Notes: generated by a model not told the origin, from the sequence alone. A stretch of 7,889 nucleotides of DNA from Chloroflexota bacterium (GCA_016210375.1 JACQUH010000237.1:1-7889); one strand, 5' to 3'. Numbered from the stretch's first letter, positions 1 through 5,479 are shown. Made by a program: numbers and translations.

Positions 1-18
1 CCCTTATCGTCTTTGACT

Positions 19-241
19 AATGAGACTGCCAGTGAGGCTGAACCTCTACCCCTGTGGTCCCCCACACCGCAACGGAGAGGGGGACGTTGATTTAATGAAT
101 CGGTGTTATTCGACAAAGCCGCATCACACCGATTCAAGTGTATCTTCTCCCCCTTCCCGATGCGGGAAGGGGGAGCCAGAGGGGGTTAGGTCATTTAGTC
201 AATGACCATCAGGGGGCGGGACGCAGGCGTTTTGAGATAGT
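19..241 (+). repeat. Dispersed intergenic repeat, copy A
   Basis: This stretch matches, in inverted orientation, the copy at 2008-2212. Shared blocks in the same order are: 41-63 (20 of 23 bases as the complement of 2180-2202), 74-88 (15 of 15, GGAGAGGGGGACGTT), a 39-base hairpin at 97-135, a CCCCCTT/AAGGGGG hairpin at 147-175, 196-214 (19 of 19, TAGTCAATGACCATCAGGG), and 229-241 (13 of 13, ending TTTTGAGATAGT). Copy A carries about a dozen extra bases near 27-40 and a decayed left arm in the 97-135 hairpin. GGGGGTTAGGTCA at 181-193 recurs exactly at 2305-2317. No coding potential is evident. It is probably a non-autonomous mobile or REP-like element; no transposase is present in the window. 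Confidence 0.8.
147..175. repeat. Perfect 13-bp inverted repeat, CCCCCTT type
   Basis: CTCCCCCTTCCCG (147-159) pairs perfectly with CGGGAAGGGGGAG (163-175) around an ATG loop. The same hairpin recurs in slightly shortened form at 2069-2094 (loop CA). No T-run follows on either strand, so it does not look like an intrinsic terminator. Hairpins of this C-rich/G-rich type followed by a GGGTTAGG-like string resemble intergenic repeats common in many bacterial genomes; that comparison is from memory. Confidence 0.8.
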
Positions 242-247
242 CGCTTT

Positions 248-295
248 GTCGTTCCGAGAGCCTCCGCCCGAGGCGGTCGGACGGGGAATCCGGGG
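248..295. repeat. Possible GTCNTTCCGAG..GGAATC-type repeat remnant
   Basis: GTCGTTCCGAG near 249 and GGGGAATCC near 284 bracket a small CCGCC-CGA-GGCGG stem. The layout recalls the GTCATTCCGAG...GAGGAATC repeats seen between genes of many bacteria. Only one copy is in the window, so the assignment is weak. No T-tract makes it a convincing terminator for trmD, although it lies just beyond the trmD stop codon. Nothing else is recognised between 242 and 339. Confidence 0.3.
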
Positions 296-339
296 CGCGA
301 TCCTCCCCAGCATGGCCTCTCAGGGCACCCTCCAGCCAC

Positions 340-1065
340 CTATGGTTCCAACCCCTGGAGGAAGCGCCTGTCCTCCTCAGACAGCTCCGCCTCAGCCAGC
401 AGGTCGGGGCGGCGCTCCCGGGTGCGTAGGAGGGCCTGCTGCCGCCGCCAGCGGGCGATTGCCTGGTGGTCCCCCGAGAGCAGCACCTCTGGGACCTGCC
501 ACCCTCTGAACAGCGGGGGGCGGGTATACAGGGGGGCCTGGAGCAGTACAGCGGCGTGGGAGTCCTCGGCGGTTGACTCCTGCGAGCCCAGGACGCCGGG
601 GAGGAGGCGCACCACGGCGTCTATCACCACCATGGCGGGCAGCTCGCCCCCCGTGAGCACGTAGTCGCCGATGCTGAGCTCCTCCGTGGCCAGGTGCTCG
701 CGAACGCGCTCGTCCACGCCGCCGTAGTGGCCGCAGAGCAGGGCGAAGGTAGGAAACTGGGCCAACCGCTGGGCCGCCGCCTGGCGGAAGGGCCTTCCCT
801 GAGGGGTAAGCAGGATAATGGGGCAGGAAGGTACTGGCCCCAGGACAGCCTCCACAGCGCTGAAAAGGGGCTCTGGCTTGACCACCATGCCGGGTCCCCC
901 ACCATAGGGGGTATCGTCCACGGTGTGGTGCTTGTCCGGGGCGTAGTCCCGGAAGTTGTGCAGGTGGAGGGAGACCAACCGCCCGGCGACGGCGCGGCCC
1001 ACCATGCTCTCGTCCATTGGGCCACGGAACATCTCCGGGAAAAGGGTGAAGACATGAATGTCCAT
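340..1065 (-). CDS. trmD: tRNA (guanine37-N1)-methyltransferase TrmD
   Basis: The 241-residue protein has the usual length and layout of TrmD. TrmD is the SPOUT-class enzyme that uses S-adenosylmethionine to form m1G37 in tRNAs reading CNN codons, which prevents +1 frameshifting. Visible motifs are the start MDIHVFTLFPEMF, DDTPYGGGPGM (50-60), TPQG (87-90), CGHYGGVDERV (111-121), SIGDYVLTGGELPAM (131-145), LPGVLG (155-160), the catalytic-type aspartate D168 in TAEDSH, YTRP (180-183) and VLLSGDH (194-200). The ATG at 1065 opens exactly where the family begins, but no good Shine-Dalgarno precedes it. The odd feature is residue 115: the family normally has Glu in CG-R/H-Y-E-G (E116 in E. coli), here Gly (codon GGC). 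It lies 132 bases downstream of mogA on the same strand and could be read with it or from its own undetected promoter. The usual partner genes rimM and rplS are not adjacent. Confidence 0.95.
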   Translation of the reverse strand: MDIHVFTLFPEMFRGPMDESMVGRAVAGRLVSLHLHNFRDYAPDKHHTVDDTPYGGGPGMVVKPEPLFSAVEAVLGPVPSCPIILLTPQGRPFRQAAAQRLAQFPTFALLCGHYGGVDERVREHLATEELSIGDYVLTGGELPAMVVIDAVVRLLPGVLGSQESTAEDSHAAVLLQAPLYTRPPLFRGWQVPEVLLSGDHQAIARWRRQQALLRTRERRPDLLAEAELSEEDRRFLQGLEP

Positions 1066-1197
1066 CGGTCTCTACACCGCTAGCCTCTTCTTCCTTCCTC
1101 CCCCACGCTCGTCTCTGGTGGCGTGCTACAGCGCCAGCCCGTTGTCACAACTGGGAACTGATAGGGTAGACAGAGATGGCGCGCCTGCGCGGTGGCG

Positions 1198-1680
1198 CTA
1201 GTGGCCTGGCGGGTCCTCCTTCAGCATATCCAGGGCGTGGGGGATGGCGGGGAGGACTACTTCCAGGCACTCCTGGACAGCCTTGGGGCTGCCTGGCAGG
1301 TTAATGATGAGGGTATGACCACGGACGCCGACCACAGAGCGGCTGACCATGGACAGGGGTGTGTTTTTCAGCGTTTGGATTCGCATGGCTTCGGCCATAC
1401 CGGGCACCTCCCGCTCTATGACGGCGCGGGTGGCCTCGGGTGTGACGTCACGCTGAGTGAGGCCGGTGCCGCCGGTGGTGACGATCAGATCCAGGCGGTC
1501 CTCGTCGCACCAGCGACGCAGCCGGTCTTCCAGGACAGGGCGTTCGTCGGGCACCACCTCGTACCGGGTCACCTGGAAGCCGGCAGGGACCAGAAGCTCC
1601 CGAATGCGTTGGCCGCTGACGTCCTGGCGCTGGCCCCGGGCGCCCATGTCGCTGCTGGTCAGGATGCCGAGGTTGGGCAT
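1198..1680 (-). CDS. mogA: Molybdenum cofactor biosynthesis protein, MogA/MoaB family
   Basis: A 160-residue MoCF-type protein. The family binds molybdopterin and, in MogA-like members, adenylates it with ATP before molybdate insertion. Seen in the sequence are the amino end MPNLGILTSSDMGARGQRQD, the nucleotide/pterin loop TTGGTG (68-73) followed by RDVTPEAT (77-84), GMAEAMR (94-100), and the carboxy-terminal LIINLPGSPKAVQECLE (124-140), all in family order. The reading frame stays open upstream to 1896, but those 72 codons run through repeat DNA and match nothing in the family, so the ATG at 1680 is the start. An extended -10 lies 9 bases upstream of it, so the message would be almost leaderless. 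MogA and MoaB are hard to tell apart by eye; the LKNTPLSMVSR/INLPGSPK region favours MogA-like, and the symbol is tentative. trmD follows 132 bases downstream. Confidence 0.88.
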   Translation of the reverse strand: MPNLGILTSSDMGARGQRQDVSGQRIRELLVPAGFQVTRYEVVPDERPVLEDRLRRWCDEDRLDLIVTTGGTGLTQRDVTPEATRAVIEREVPGMAEAMRIQTLKNTPLSMVSRSVVGVRGHTLIINLPGSPKAVQECLEVVLPAIPHALDMLKEDPPGH

Positions 1681-1689
1681 GGCAACCCT

Positions 1690-1698
1690 ATGATAGCA
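1690..1698 (-). promoter_or_regulatory. Extended -10 promoter element for mogA
   Basis: On the minus strand the sequence reads TGTGCTATCATAGGGTTGCC directly before the ATG. TGC-TATCAT is a good extended -10 hexamer (TGn plus five of six bases of TATAAT). No convincing -35 lies 16-18 bases upstream. Transcription would begin roughly 3-5 bases before the start codon, so translation would be leaderless or nearly so. The same GTGCTATCAT decamer occurs on the plus strand at 7551-7560 upstream of thiS. Confidence 0.5.
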
Positions 1699-1784
1699 CA
1701 GCGACGGCCCTGGGTTGCACGTTCGCCGGACTCCCTTCGCCTCGCAGATGGTCCCTGCCATACAGCCTCTCCCCGCTCTTGTCT

Positions 1785-1900
1785 CTCCTTCGTCCCGACC
1801 CTTTCCGGACTCAAGGACAGGCTCACTTCGCAACGGAGAGGGCGATGTTCTTGTCGTGAGTATCTGGGCACGGCTCAGCCGTGTCCAGATACTCACGTTT
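1785..1900 (+). repeat. Dispersed repeat, copy G (variant hairpin)
   Basis: Three blocks tie this to other repeats here. CTCCTTCGTCC (1785-1795) and CGGACTCAAGGACAGGCTC (1806-1824) recur at 5661-5671 and 5681-5699 with nearly the same spacing (18 of 19 bases in the second block). GCAACGGAGAGGG (1830-1842) is identical to 69-81 of copy A and is followed by GATGTT where copy A has GACGTT. The next segment is a 20-bp hairpin unrelated in sequence to the hairpin at that position in copies A and B. From 1900 to about 2000 there are further short imperfect motifs (for example TTGAGCGTAGCGAAGGAG near 1963) but no gene. Confidence 0.65.
1855..1897. repeat. 20-bp hairpin with 3-base loop
   Basis: Bases 1855-1874 pair with 1878-1897 around the loop TCA. 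All 20 positions pair, counting one G-T wobble (1868 with 1884). Flanks are GATGTTCTTGT on the left and TTTTCAATG on the right. The TTTT on the right could let it act as a plus-strand terminator, but no plus-strand gene ends here. On the minus strand it lies upstream of mogA. It occupies the same place, after GGAGAGGG..GATGTT, as the CGGTGTGATGCGGC hairpin in copies A and B. Confidence 0.85.
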
Positions 1901-2007
1901 TCAATGTCCCGCTTCCCCCTGGGAGAAGACCCTGTCCTTTCGTGAGCCGAAGCCCTGACCCTTGAGCGTAGCGAAGGAGAATGGGGCAGCGAAGGAGGGA
2001 CTAAGAA

Positions 2008-2212
2008 ACTATCTCAAAACTCTGGCGTGCCGCACCCTGATGGTCATTGACTACCTACCCCAATCGGGCTCCCCCTTCCCGCACGGGAAGGGAGAGAAGA
2101 AAGGTTTGAAACGGTGTGATGCGGCTTCGCCGCATCACACCGTTTCTACAGAATAACGTCCCCCTCTCCTGGGAGGAGAGGGGGACCACCGGCGCAGAGG
2201 TTGGGTCTCATT
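2008..2212 (-). repeat. Dispersed intergenic repeat, copy B
   Basis: This is the reverse-complement partner of copy A at 19-241. It includes TTTTGAGATAGT (complement of 2008-2019), the 19-base block complementary to 2035-2053, the CCCCCTT hairpin at 2069-2094, the long hairpin at 2108-2146, AACGTCCCCCTCTCC at 2155-2169, a local GAGAGG/CCTCTC inverted repeat at about 2160-2185, and the 23-base block 2180-2202. The copy is about 20 bases shorter than A. It stands head to head with copy D, which begins about 14 bases to its right on the plus strand. Confidence 0.8.
2108..2146. repeat. Perfect 18-bp hairpin with TTC loop
   Basis: Bases 2108-2125 pair without a mismatch with 2129-2146 around TTC. 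The core is CGGTGTGATGCGGC. The corresponding 39-base segment in copy A (97-135) keeps the right arm (GCCGCATCACACCGATTC) and a perfect outer 10 bp, but the inner left arm has mutated. No T-run of terminator length follows on either strand. Confidence 0.9.
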
Positions 2213-2225
2213 GGCATCATAATTG

Positions 2226-2317
2226 TTCAATGACCACAAGGCTGGGGCATGATGCCACCCCCTTCAGGGGGCGGCGCCAAAGCGACTTTTGAGATAGTTA
2301 CTAAGGGGGTTAGGTCA
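2226..2317 (+). repeat. Dispersed intergenic repeat, copy D
   Basis: TCAATGACCA at about 2227 starts a module that is longer than its counterparts in A and B. It contains GGCTGGGGCATGATGCC (2240-2256, identical to the complement of 5538-5554), a CCCCC-TTCA-GGGGG hairpin (2258-2271), GCGG, TTTTGAGATAGT (2287-2298, identical to 230-241) and GGGGGTTAGGTCA (2305-2317, identical to 181-193). A and B look like internal deletions of this form, joining GACCA directly to TCAGGG. Confidence 0.75.
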
Positions 2318-2656
2318 GGCCGGTGCACAGAAAACCGCTTTGGTATAGCCTTTCGCAAGGGCTGGAGGGTGGGTGGTATTTCCCGCTGGCATCTCACAAA
2401 AAGACACGAGGAGACGGAGCCAAGAAAGAAGTGACACAATATGTTGCGCTATTTCTTTCAATTTGAAAAGTTTGCACTATCCCGGATCCCATCACTGAGA
2501 AGAGAAGAGAGGGGTAGGACAGGAGGTTCAAACTAGGGGCCAAAGAAGCGTAGCTGAAGGGTTCAACTTTGCACAGAACTTATGTGTGGAACATTAGTGT
2601 TATACGCAGGCTACGGTAATTATTAGTAAGTCGTCTAAAACATCCCCAAAACACTC
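2318..2656. other. Intergenic stretch without a recognised gene
   Basis: No supported coding region, RNA gene or repeat copy is seen. The last 200 bases are richer in A and T than the surrounding genes, as expected for the upstream region of the rsmH promoter. A purine-rich run near 2501-2529 and a short AGCC/GGGCT stem near 2348-2364 are the only visible structures. No mraZ gene, which often precedes rsmH, is present. Confidence 0.6.
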
Positions 2657-2687
2657 TTGACATCCATAGGTTGGTTGGGTCTATTAT
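2657..2687 (+). promoter_or_regulatory. Sigma-70-type promoter for rsmH
   Basis: A consensus -35 TTGACA (2657-2662) and a -10 TATTAT (2682-2687) are separated by 19 bases, slightly longer than ideal. They sit in the only AT-rich pocket ahead of rsmH. Transcription would start near 2694, giving a leader of about 65 bases. The TTG of this -35 box is also an in-frame start-like codon for rsmH; the promoter assignment argues against using it. Confidence 0.6.
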
Positions 2688-2758
2688 TACCGCCAGCAGC
2701 AATATTTAGAGGTTTTAGGGCCGTTCCAGGAGCCGCCTATCACGTCACCACCGGTCCC

Positions 2759-3694
2759 ATGAAATCAACCGCCTCCCCGCAATCATATCACTCGCCCGCC
2801 ATGGTGGCGGAAGTGCTGAAGGCTCTGGACTTGCATCCAGGGGAGGACTGCGTGGATGGGACCCTGGGTGACGGAGGCCATAGCCTGGCGATCCTTGCAG
2901 CAATTGCCCCCTCGGGCCGGCTCCTGGGCATTGATGCGGACCGCCAAGCGATAGAACGAGCACGCCAGCGGCTTCAAGGGTATGGGGACCGGGTCCTGCT
3001 GGTGCAGGGGAATTTCGCCAACCTGGCAGCCATTGTCCGCTCCCAGGGCCTCCCCCACGTCTCCGGCGTGCTGCTGGACCTGGGCCTCTCCTCCTGGCAG
3101 TTGGGCGCTGCGGGCCGCGGCTTCAGCTTCCGGGACGAAGCCCTGGACATGCGCCTGGGAGAAGGCCAGACCCTGACCGCCGGGGAGGTAGTCAACACGT
3201 ACAGCATAGAGGACCTGACCAGGTTGATAGCCACCTACGGTGAGGAGCCACAAGCCCGGCGCATCGCCCAGGCCCTCGTGCAGGGACGCCCCTTCACCAC
3301 CGCGGCGGAGGTCGCTGGAGCGATAGAAAGGGTGTCGCCCCGGCGGGGCCAGCGTATCCATCCAGCAACCCGTACCCTTCAGGCGCTCCGGATGTACATC
3401 AATCAAGACCTGGAGAACCTGGCGGCGGCGCTGCGCCAGGCGGTGGAGCTGCTCCAAGGGGGAGGCAGGTTGGTGACCATCGCCTACCACTCCCTTGAGG
3501 ACAGGATGATCAAGGTTTTCATGCAGGAGGAGGCCCGAGACTGCCTGTGCCCCCCCAGTCAGCCCGTCTGTACCTGCGGACACAAGGCAACCGTAAGAAT
3601 TCTGAGAAGAAAAGTGGTGAAACCCTCAGAAGAGGAGGTCCGGCGGAACCCCCGGGTTCGCAGTGCAAGATTGCGGGCCTGCATGGCACGGTAA
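2759..3694 (+). CDS. rsmH: 16S rRNA (cytosine1402-N4)-methyltransferase RsmH (MraW)
   Basis: A 311-residue class I SAM-dependent methyltransferase that modifies C1402 in the decoding centre of the small ribosomal subunit. Motifs in order are YHSPAMVAEVL (10-20), the SAM loop DGTLGDGGHS (33-42), GIDAD (57-61), LLDLGLSSWQL (105-115), GRGFSFRDEALDMR (119-132), IHPATRTLQALRMYINQDLE (200-219), TIAYHSLEDRMIK (240-252), and a C-x-C-x6-C-x-C cluster (C262, C264, C271, C273) before GHKA. Length is typical. The ATG at 2759 is chosen because the family starts about ten residues before the HxP motif and because upstream codons overlap the promoter. Its Shine-Dalgarno is poor (AGGAG at 2728-2732 is too far). 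In most bacteria this gene opens the division and cell-wall cluster; here only ftsZ follows. Confidence 0.95.
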   Translation: MKSTASPQSYHSPAMVAEVLKALDLHPGEDCVDGTLGDGGHSLAILAAIAPSGRLLGIDADRQAIERARQRLQGYGDRVLLVQGNFANLAAIVRSQGLPHVSGVLLDLGLSSWQLGAAGRGFSFRDEALDMRLGEGQTLTAGEVVNTYSIEDLTRLIATYGEEPQARRIAQALVQGRPFTTAAEVAGAIERVSPRRGQRIHPATRTLQALRMYINQDLENLAAALRQAVELLQGGGRLVTIAYHSLEDRMIKVFMQEEARDCLCPPSQPVCTCGHKATVRILRRKVVKPSEEEVRRNPRVRSARLRACMAR

Positions 3695-4136
3695 GGCGGC
3701 CCTGCGGTTCAACGGCTCAGCAGGACCTCAGCATGGGGAGGGCGTAGCCCCTGTAGTGCGCCGGAGGCACGCTGCCGCAGGCTCAACGGCCACGGGGCCG
3801 AGCTTCCGCGCCCCATCCGACTGAAGATTCAGCCAGCCGTTTAGGGATGGCTCCCCACGGCGGCAGAGCACGCAATGGAGGTGAAGCCTAGCAGCCACAG
3901 GGAGAGCGTAGCCCTGGTAGCATCTGTTGGGGCTGGTGCGCAGAGGCCCGTCGTTGGCCGGGAAGGCCCACGGGCCCTGCCAATTGTGGATGCTTCTCCG
4001 GGGCATCTGCGCCCTCTACGGCAGTAGGCGCACGGGAAAACGGGACCAGGGGCGATGGGGTCAGGTCAACAGGAGGCAGTGCTGCACTGGCACCCACAGT
4101 TCATGGGGCCAGGAGACCATCACAGAAGGAGGAACC
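3695..4136 (+). other. Gene-free, structured leader between rsmH and ftsZ
   Basis: No supported gene is seen in these 442 bases. Open frames here have no family resemblance; the frame joined to ftsZ from 3927 reads as non-protein-like sequence. An 18-of-22-base direct repeat, 3735-3756 and 3899-3920, centres on AGNGCGTAGCCC. Each copy can fold into a short stem (GGGG with CCCC; AGGG with CCCT), and each is preceded by an AGCAG-containing string (3719-3723, 3890-3894). Other small stems are CCTGC/GCAGG (3701-3724) and CTGAA/TTCAG (3821-3832). No clear promoter or terminator is seen, so ftsZ may be read from the rsmH promoter with this as an internal leader. It does not match RNase P RNA, tmRNA, SRP RNA or a cobalamin riboswitch by their conserved strings. 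Confidence 0.5.
4126..4132 (+). promoter_or_regulatory. Strong ribosome binding site fixing the ftsZ GTG start
   Basis: AAGGAGG lies four bases upstream of the GTG at 4137. It is the best Shine-Dalgarno in the window. Together with the protein alignment (the FtsZ fold begins at about residue 14), it rules out the in-frame ATG at 3927, which would add 70 unrelated residues. Confidence 0.85.
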
Positions 4137-5249
4137 GTGGAATACATTGGCGAGGACAATGGCACACGTTTGGGCAAGACCGTCATCAAGGTGATTGGAG
4201 TCGGCGGCGGTGGGTGCAACGCCGTGAACCGCATGTACCAACTGGCCCCCATAGAGGGGGTAGACTACCTGTGCATTAACACGGACGTTAAGCACCTGAG
4301 CAGGCTTGTGGTGACCCAGAAGATGCCGATAGGAAACAAGCTGACCCGGGGTCTGGGGGTAGGCGGCAAGTCCGACCTAGGGCGGGAGGCTGCGGAGGAG
4401 AACCGGGACGAGTTGTACGAGCTGCTGCGGGGTGCAGACATGGTCTTCGTCGCCGCGGGCATGGGCGGCGGCACCGGCACAGGCGCCGCGCCAATCATTG
4501 CGGAGATCGCCAAGGAGACCGGCGCCCTCACCATCGGCGTCGTGACCAAACCCTTCAAGTTTGAAGGCCACAAGCGCCGCACCCAGGCCGAGGACGGCAT
4601 CCTGCGTATGAAGGAGAAGGTGGACTCGGTCATCGTCATCCCCAACGACCGGTTGCTGGAGCTGGCGCGCACCGAGGTCACGACGGACGAGGCCTTCCGG
4701 CTGGCGGACGACGTCCTTCGCCAGGGGGTGCAGGCGATTGCCCAACTGGTCACCGTGGCAGGCGAGATCAACCTGGACTTTGCCGACGTGAAATCTATTA
4801 TGGCTGGCGCTGGCACGGCCTGGATGTCGGTAGGCTCCGCTTCCGGCCAGAACCGGGCTGTAGAGGCCGCCAGGATGGCCATTGAAAGCCCGCTCCTGGA
4901 CGTGCAGGTAAACGGCGCTAAGGGCATCCTACTGAGCATAACGGGTGGCCCCGACCTCACCCTCAGCGAGGTCCACAAGGCCGCAGAGCTGGTGGAGAGC
5001 GTCGCGGACCCGGATGCAAACATCATCTTTGGCATGAGCAAGGACCCCTCCCTGGAAGACGAGGTGGGGGTCACCATCATCGCCACCGGCTTCCCTCCCG
5101 TGGGAACTGTTGTCCCCGATGACGACCTGATCCTATCTCAACTGGAGCTGGGCGGGATCAAGGCCGAGAAACAGCAGGAAGAAGAGCAGGACGTGCCAGC
5201 CTTCTTGCGGAGGAACAGTCCCCTCCGGCGTCCCAGGGGACGGTTCTAG
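4137..5249 (+). CDS. ftsZ: Cell division GTPase FtsZ
   Basis: A 370-residue tubulin-like GTPase that polymerises into the cytokinetic ring. Seen motifs are GVGGGGCNAVNRM (21-33), INTD (47-50), GNKLTRGLGVGG (66-77), the phosphate-binding tubulin signature GGGTGTG (110-116), VTKPF..EG (136-144), VIPNDRLLE (167-175), the T7 synergy loop NLDFADV (212-218) with D214 as the GTP-hydrolysis aspartate, and IIFGM (296-300). After the core (ending near 320), the linker is only about 30 residues. The carboxy-terminal partner-binding peptide is DVPAFLRR (352-359 region), followed by an eleven-residue Arg-rich tail ending RRPRGRF. The start is GTG with AAGGAGG in front. No ftsA, ftsQ, ftsW or mur gene is adjacent. 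A strong terminator lies 125 bases downstream. Confidence 0.97.
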   Translation: MEYIGEDNGTRLGKTVIKVIGVGGGGCNAVNRMYQLAPIEGVDYLCINTDVKHLSRLVVTQKMPIGNKLTRGLGVGGKSDLGREAAEENRDELYELLRGADMVFVAAGMGGGTGTGAAPIIAEIAKETGALTIGVVTKPFKFEGHKRRTQAEDGILRMKEKVDSVIVIPNDRLLELARTEVTTDEAFRLADDVLRQGVQAIAQLVTVAGEINLDFADVKSIMAGAGTAWMSVGSASGQNRAVEAARMAIESPLLDVQVNGAKGILLSITGGPDLTLSEVHKAAELVESVADPDANIIFGMSKDPSLEDEVGVTIIATGFPPVGTVVPDDDLILSQLELGGIKAEKQQEEEQDVPAFLRRNSPLRRPRGRF

Positions 5250-5374
5250 TCGGGGCCATTCCGTCTCCGGGGTGTGAGACTCATTGTCCCTTGTCCAACG
5301 ATGTGTTTCCGCTAGCAACGGAAAAAGCGCGGGCCGCTGAACCAATCCATCCGTAGCCGGCGGCCCAACGATCA

Positions 5375-5414
5375 GAGCCCGAGGGGCAGGAATGCCTCTC
5401 GGGCTCGTCTTTTC
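5375..5414 (+). terminator. Intrinsic terminator downstream of ftsZ
   Basis: A 13-bp stem, 5375-5387 with 5394-5406 (GAGCCCGAG core, one G-T wobble), encloses a six-base loop AGGAAT and is followed by GTCTTTTCCC. This is a textbook Rho-independent terminator for the rsmH-ftsZ unit. Between the ftsZ stop and this hairpin there is also a small TTTCCG/CGGAAA stem (5306-5324) of unknown role. Confidence 0.85.
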
Positions 5415-5479
5415 CCGGGCGGTCTGCACCGGCGGGCGCAGGTCGGGCCGCCGTCGGGCGATGGGCGCTGAAGCCTACG

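Noticed and set aside
138..509. 123-codon plus-strand open frame overlapping the trmD 3' end
   Set aside because: It reads through repeat copy A and the antisense of trmD, with a low-complexity Pro/Gly/Ala composition and no family match.
1681..1896. 72-codon upstream extension of the mogA reading frame
   Set aside because: It runs through a 20-bp hairpin and repeat blocks, has no family resemblance, and lies upstream of a promoter-like -10. The ATG at 1680 matches the family start.
19..2317. CRISPR array
   Set aside because: The repeats are irregularly spaced, occur in both orientations and have variable length. No repeat-spacer periodicity or cas gene is seen.
2521..2545. Possible tRNA T-arm (GGTTCAAA)
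   Set aside because: No matching acceptor stem, anticodon arm or D-arm could be found around it.
3728..4006. 92-codon minus-strand open frame between rsmH and ftsZ
   Set aside because: No recognisable domain, it covers both copies of the 22-base duplication, and it is opposite to the flanking genes. It is probably an open frame by chance in GC-rich DNA.
3950..4125. Cobalamin riboswitch before ftsZ
   Set aside because: GCCAGGAGACC near 4107-4117 resembles one conserved string, but the GGTGAAAATCC-like and GCCACTG core elements are missing.
3927..4136. 70-codon upstream extension of ftsZ
   Set aside because: The residues (many Arg, Gly, Trp, Cys) do not resemble FtsZ, and AAGGAGG stands directly in front of the GTG at 4137.
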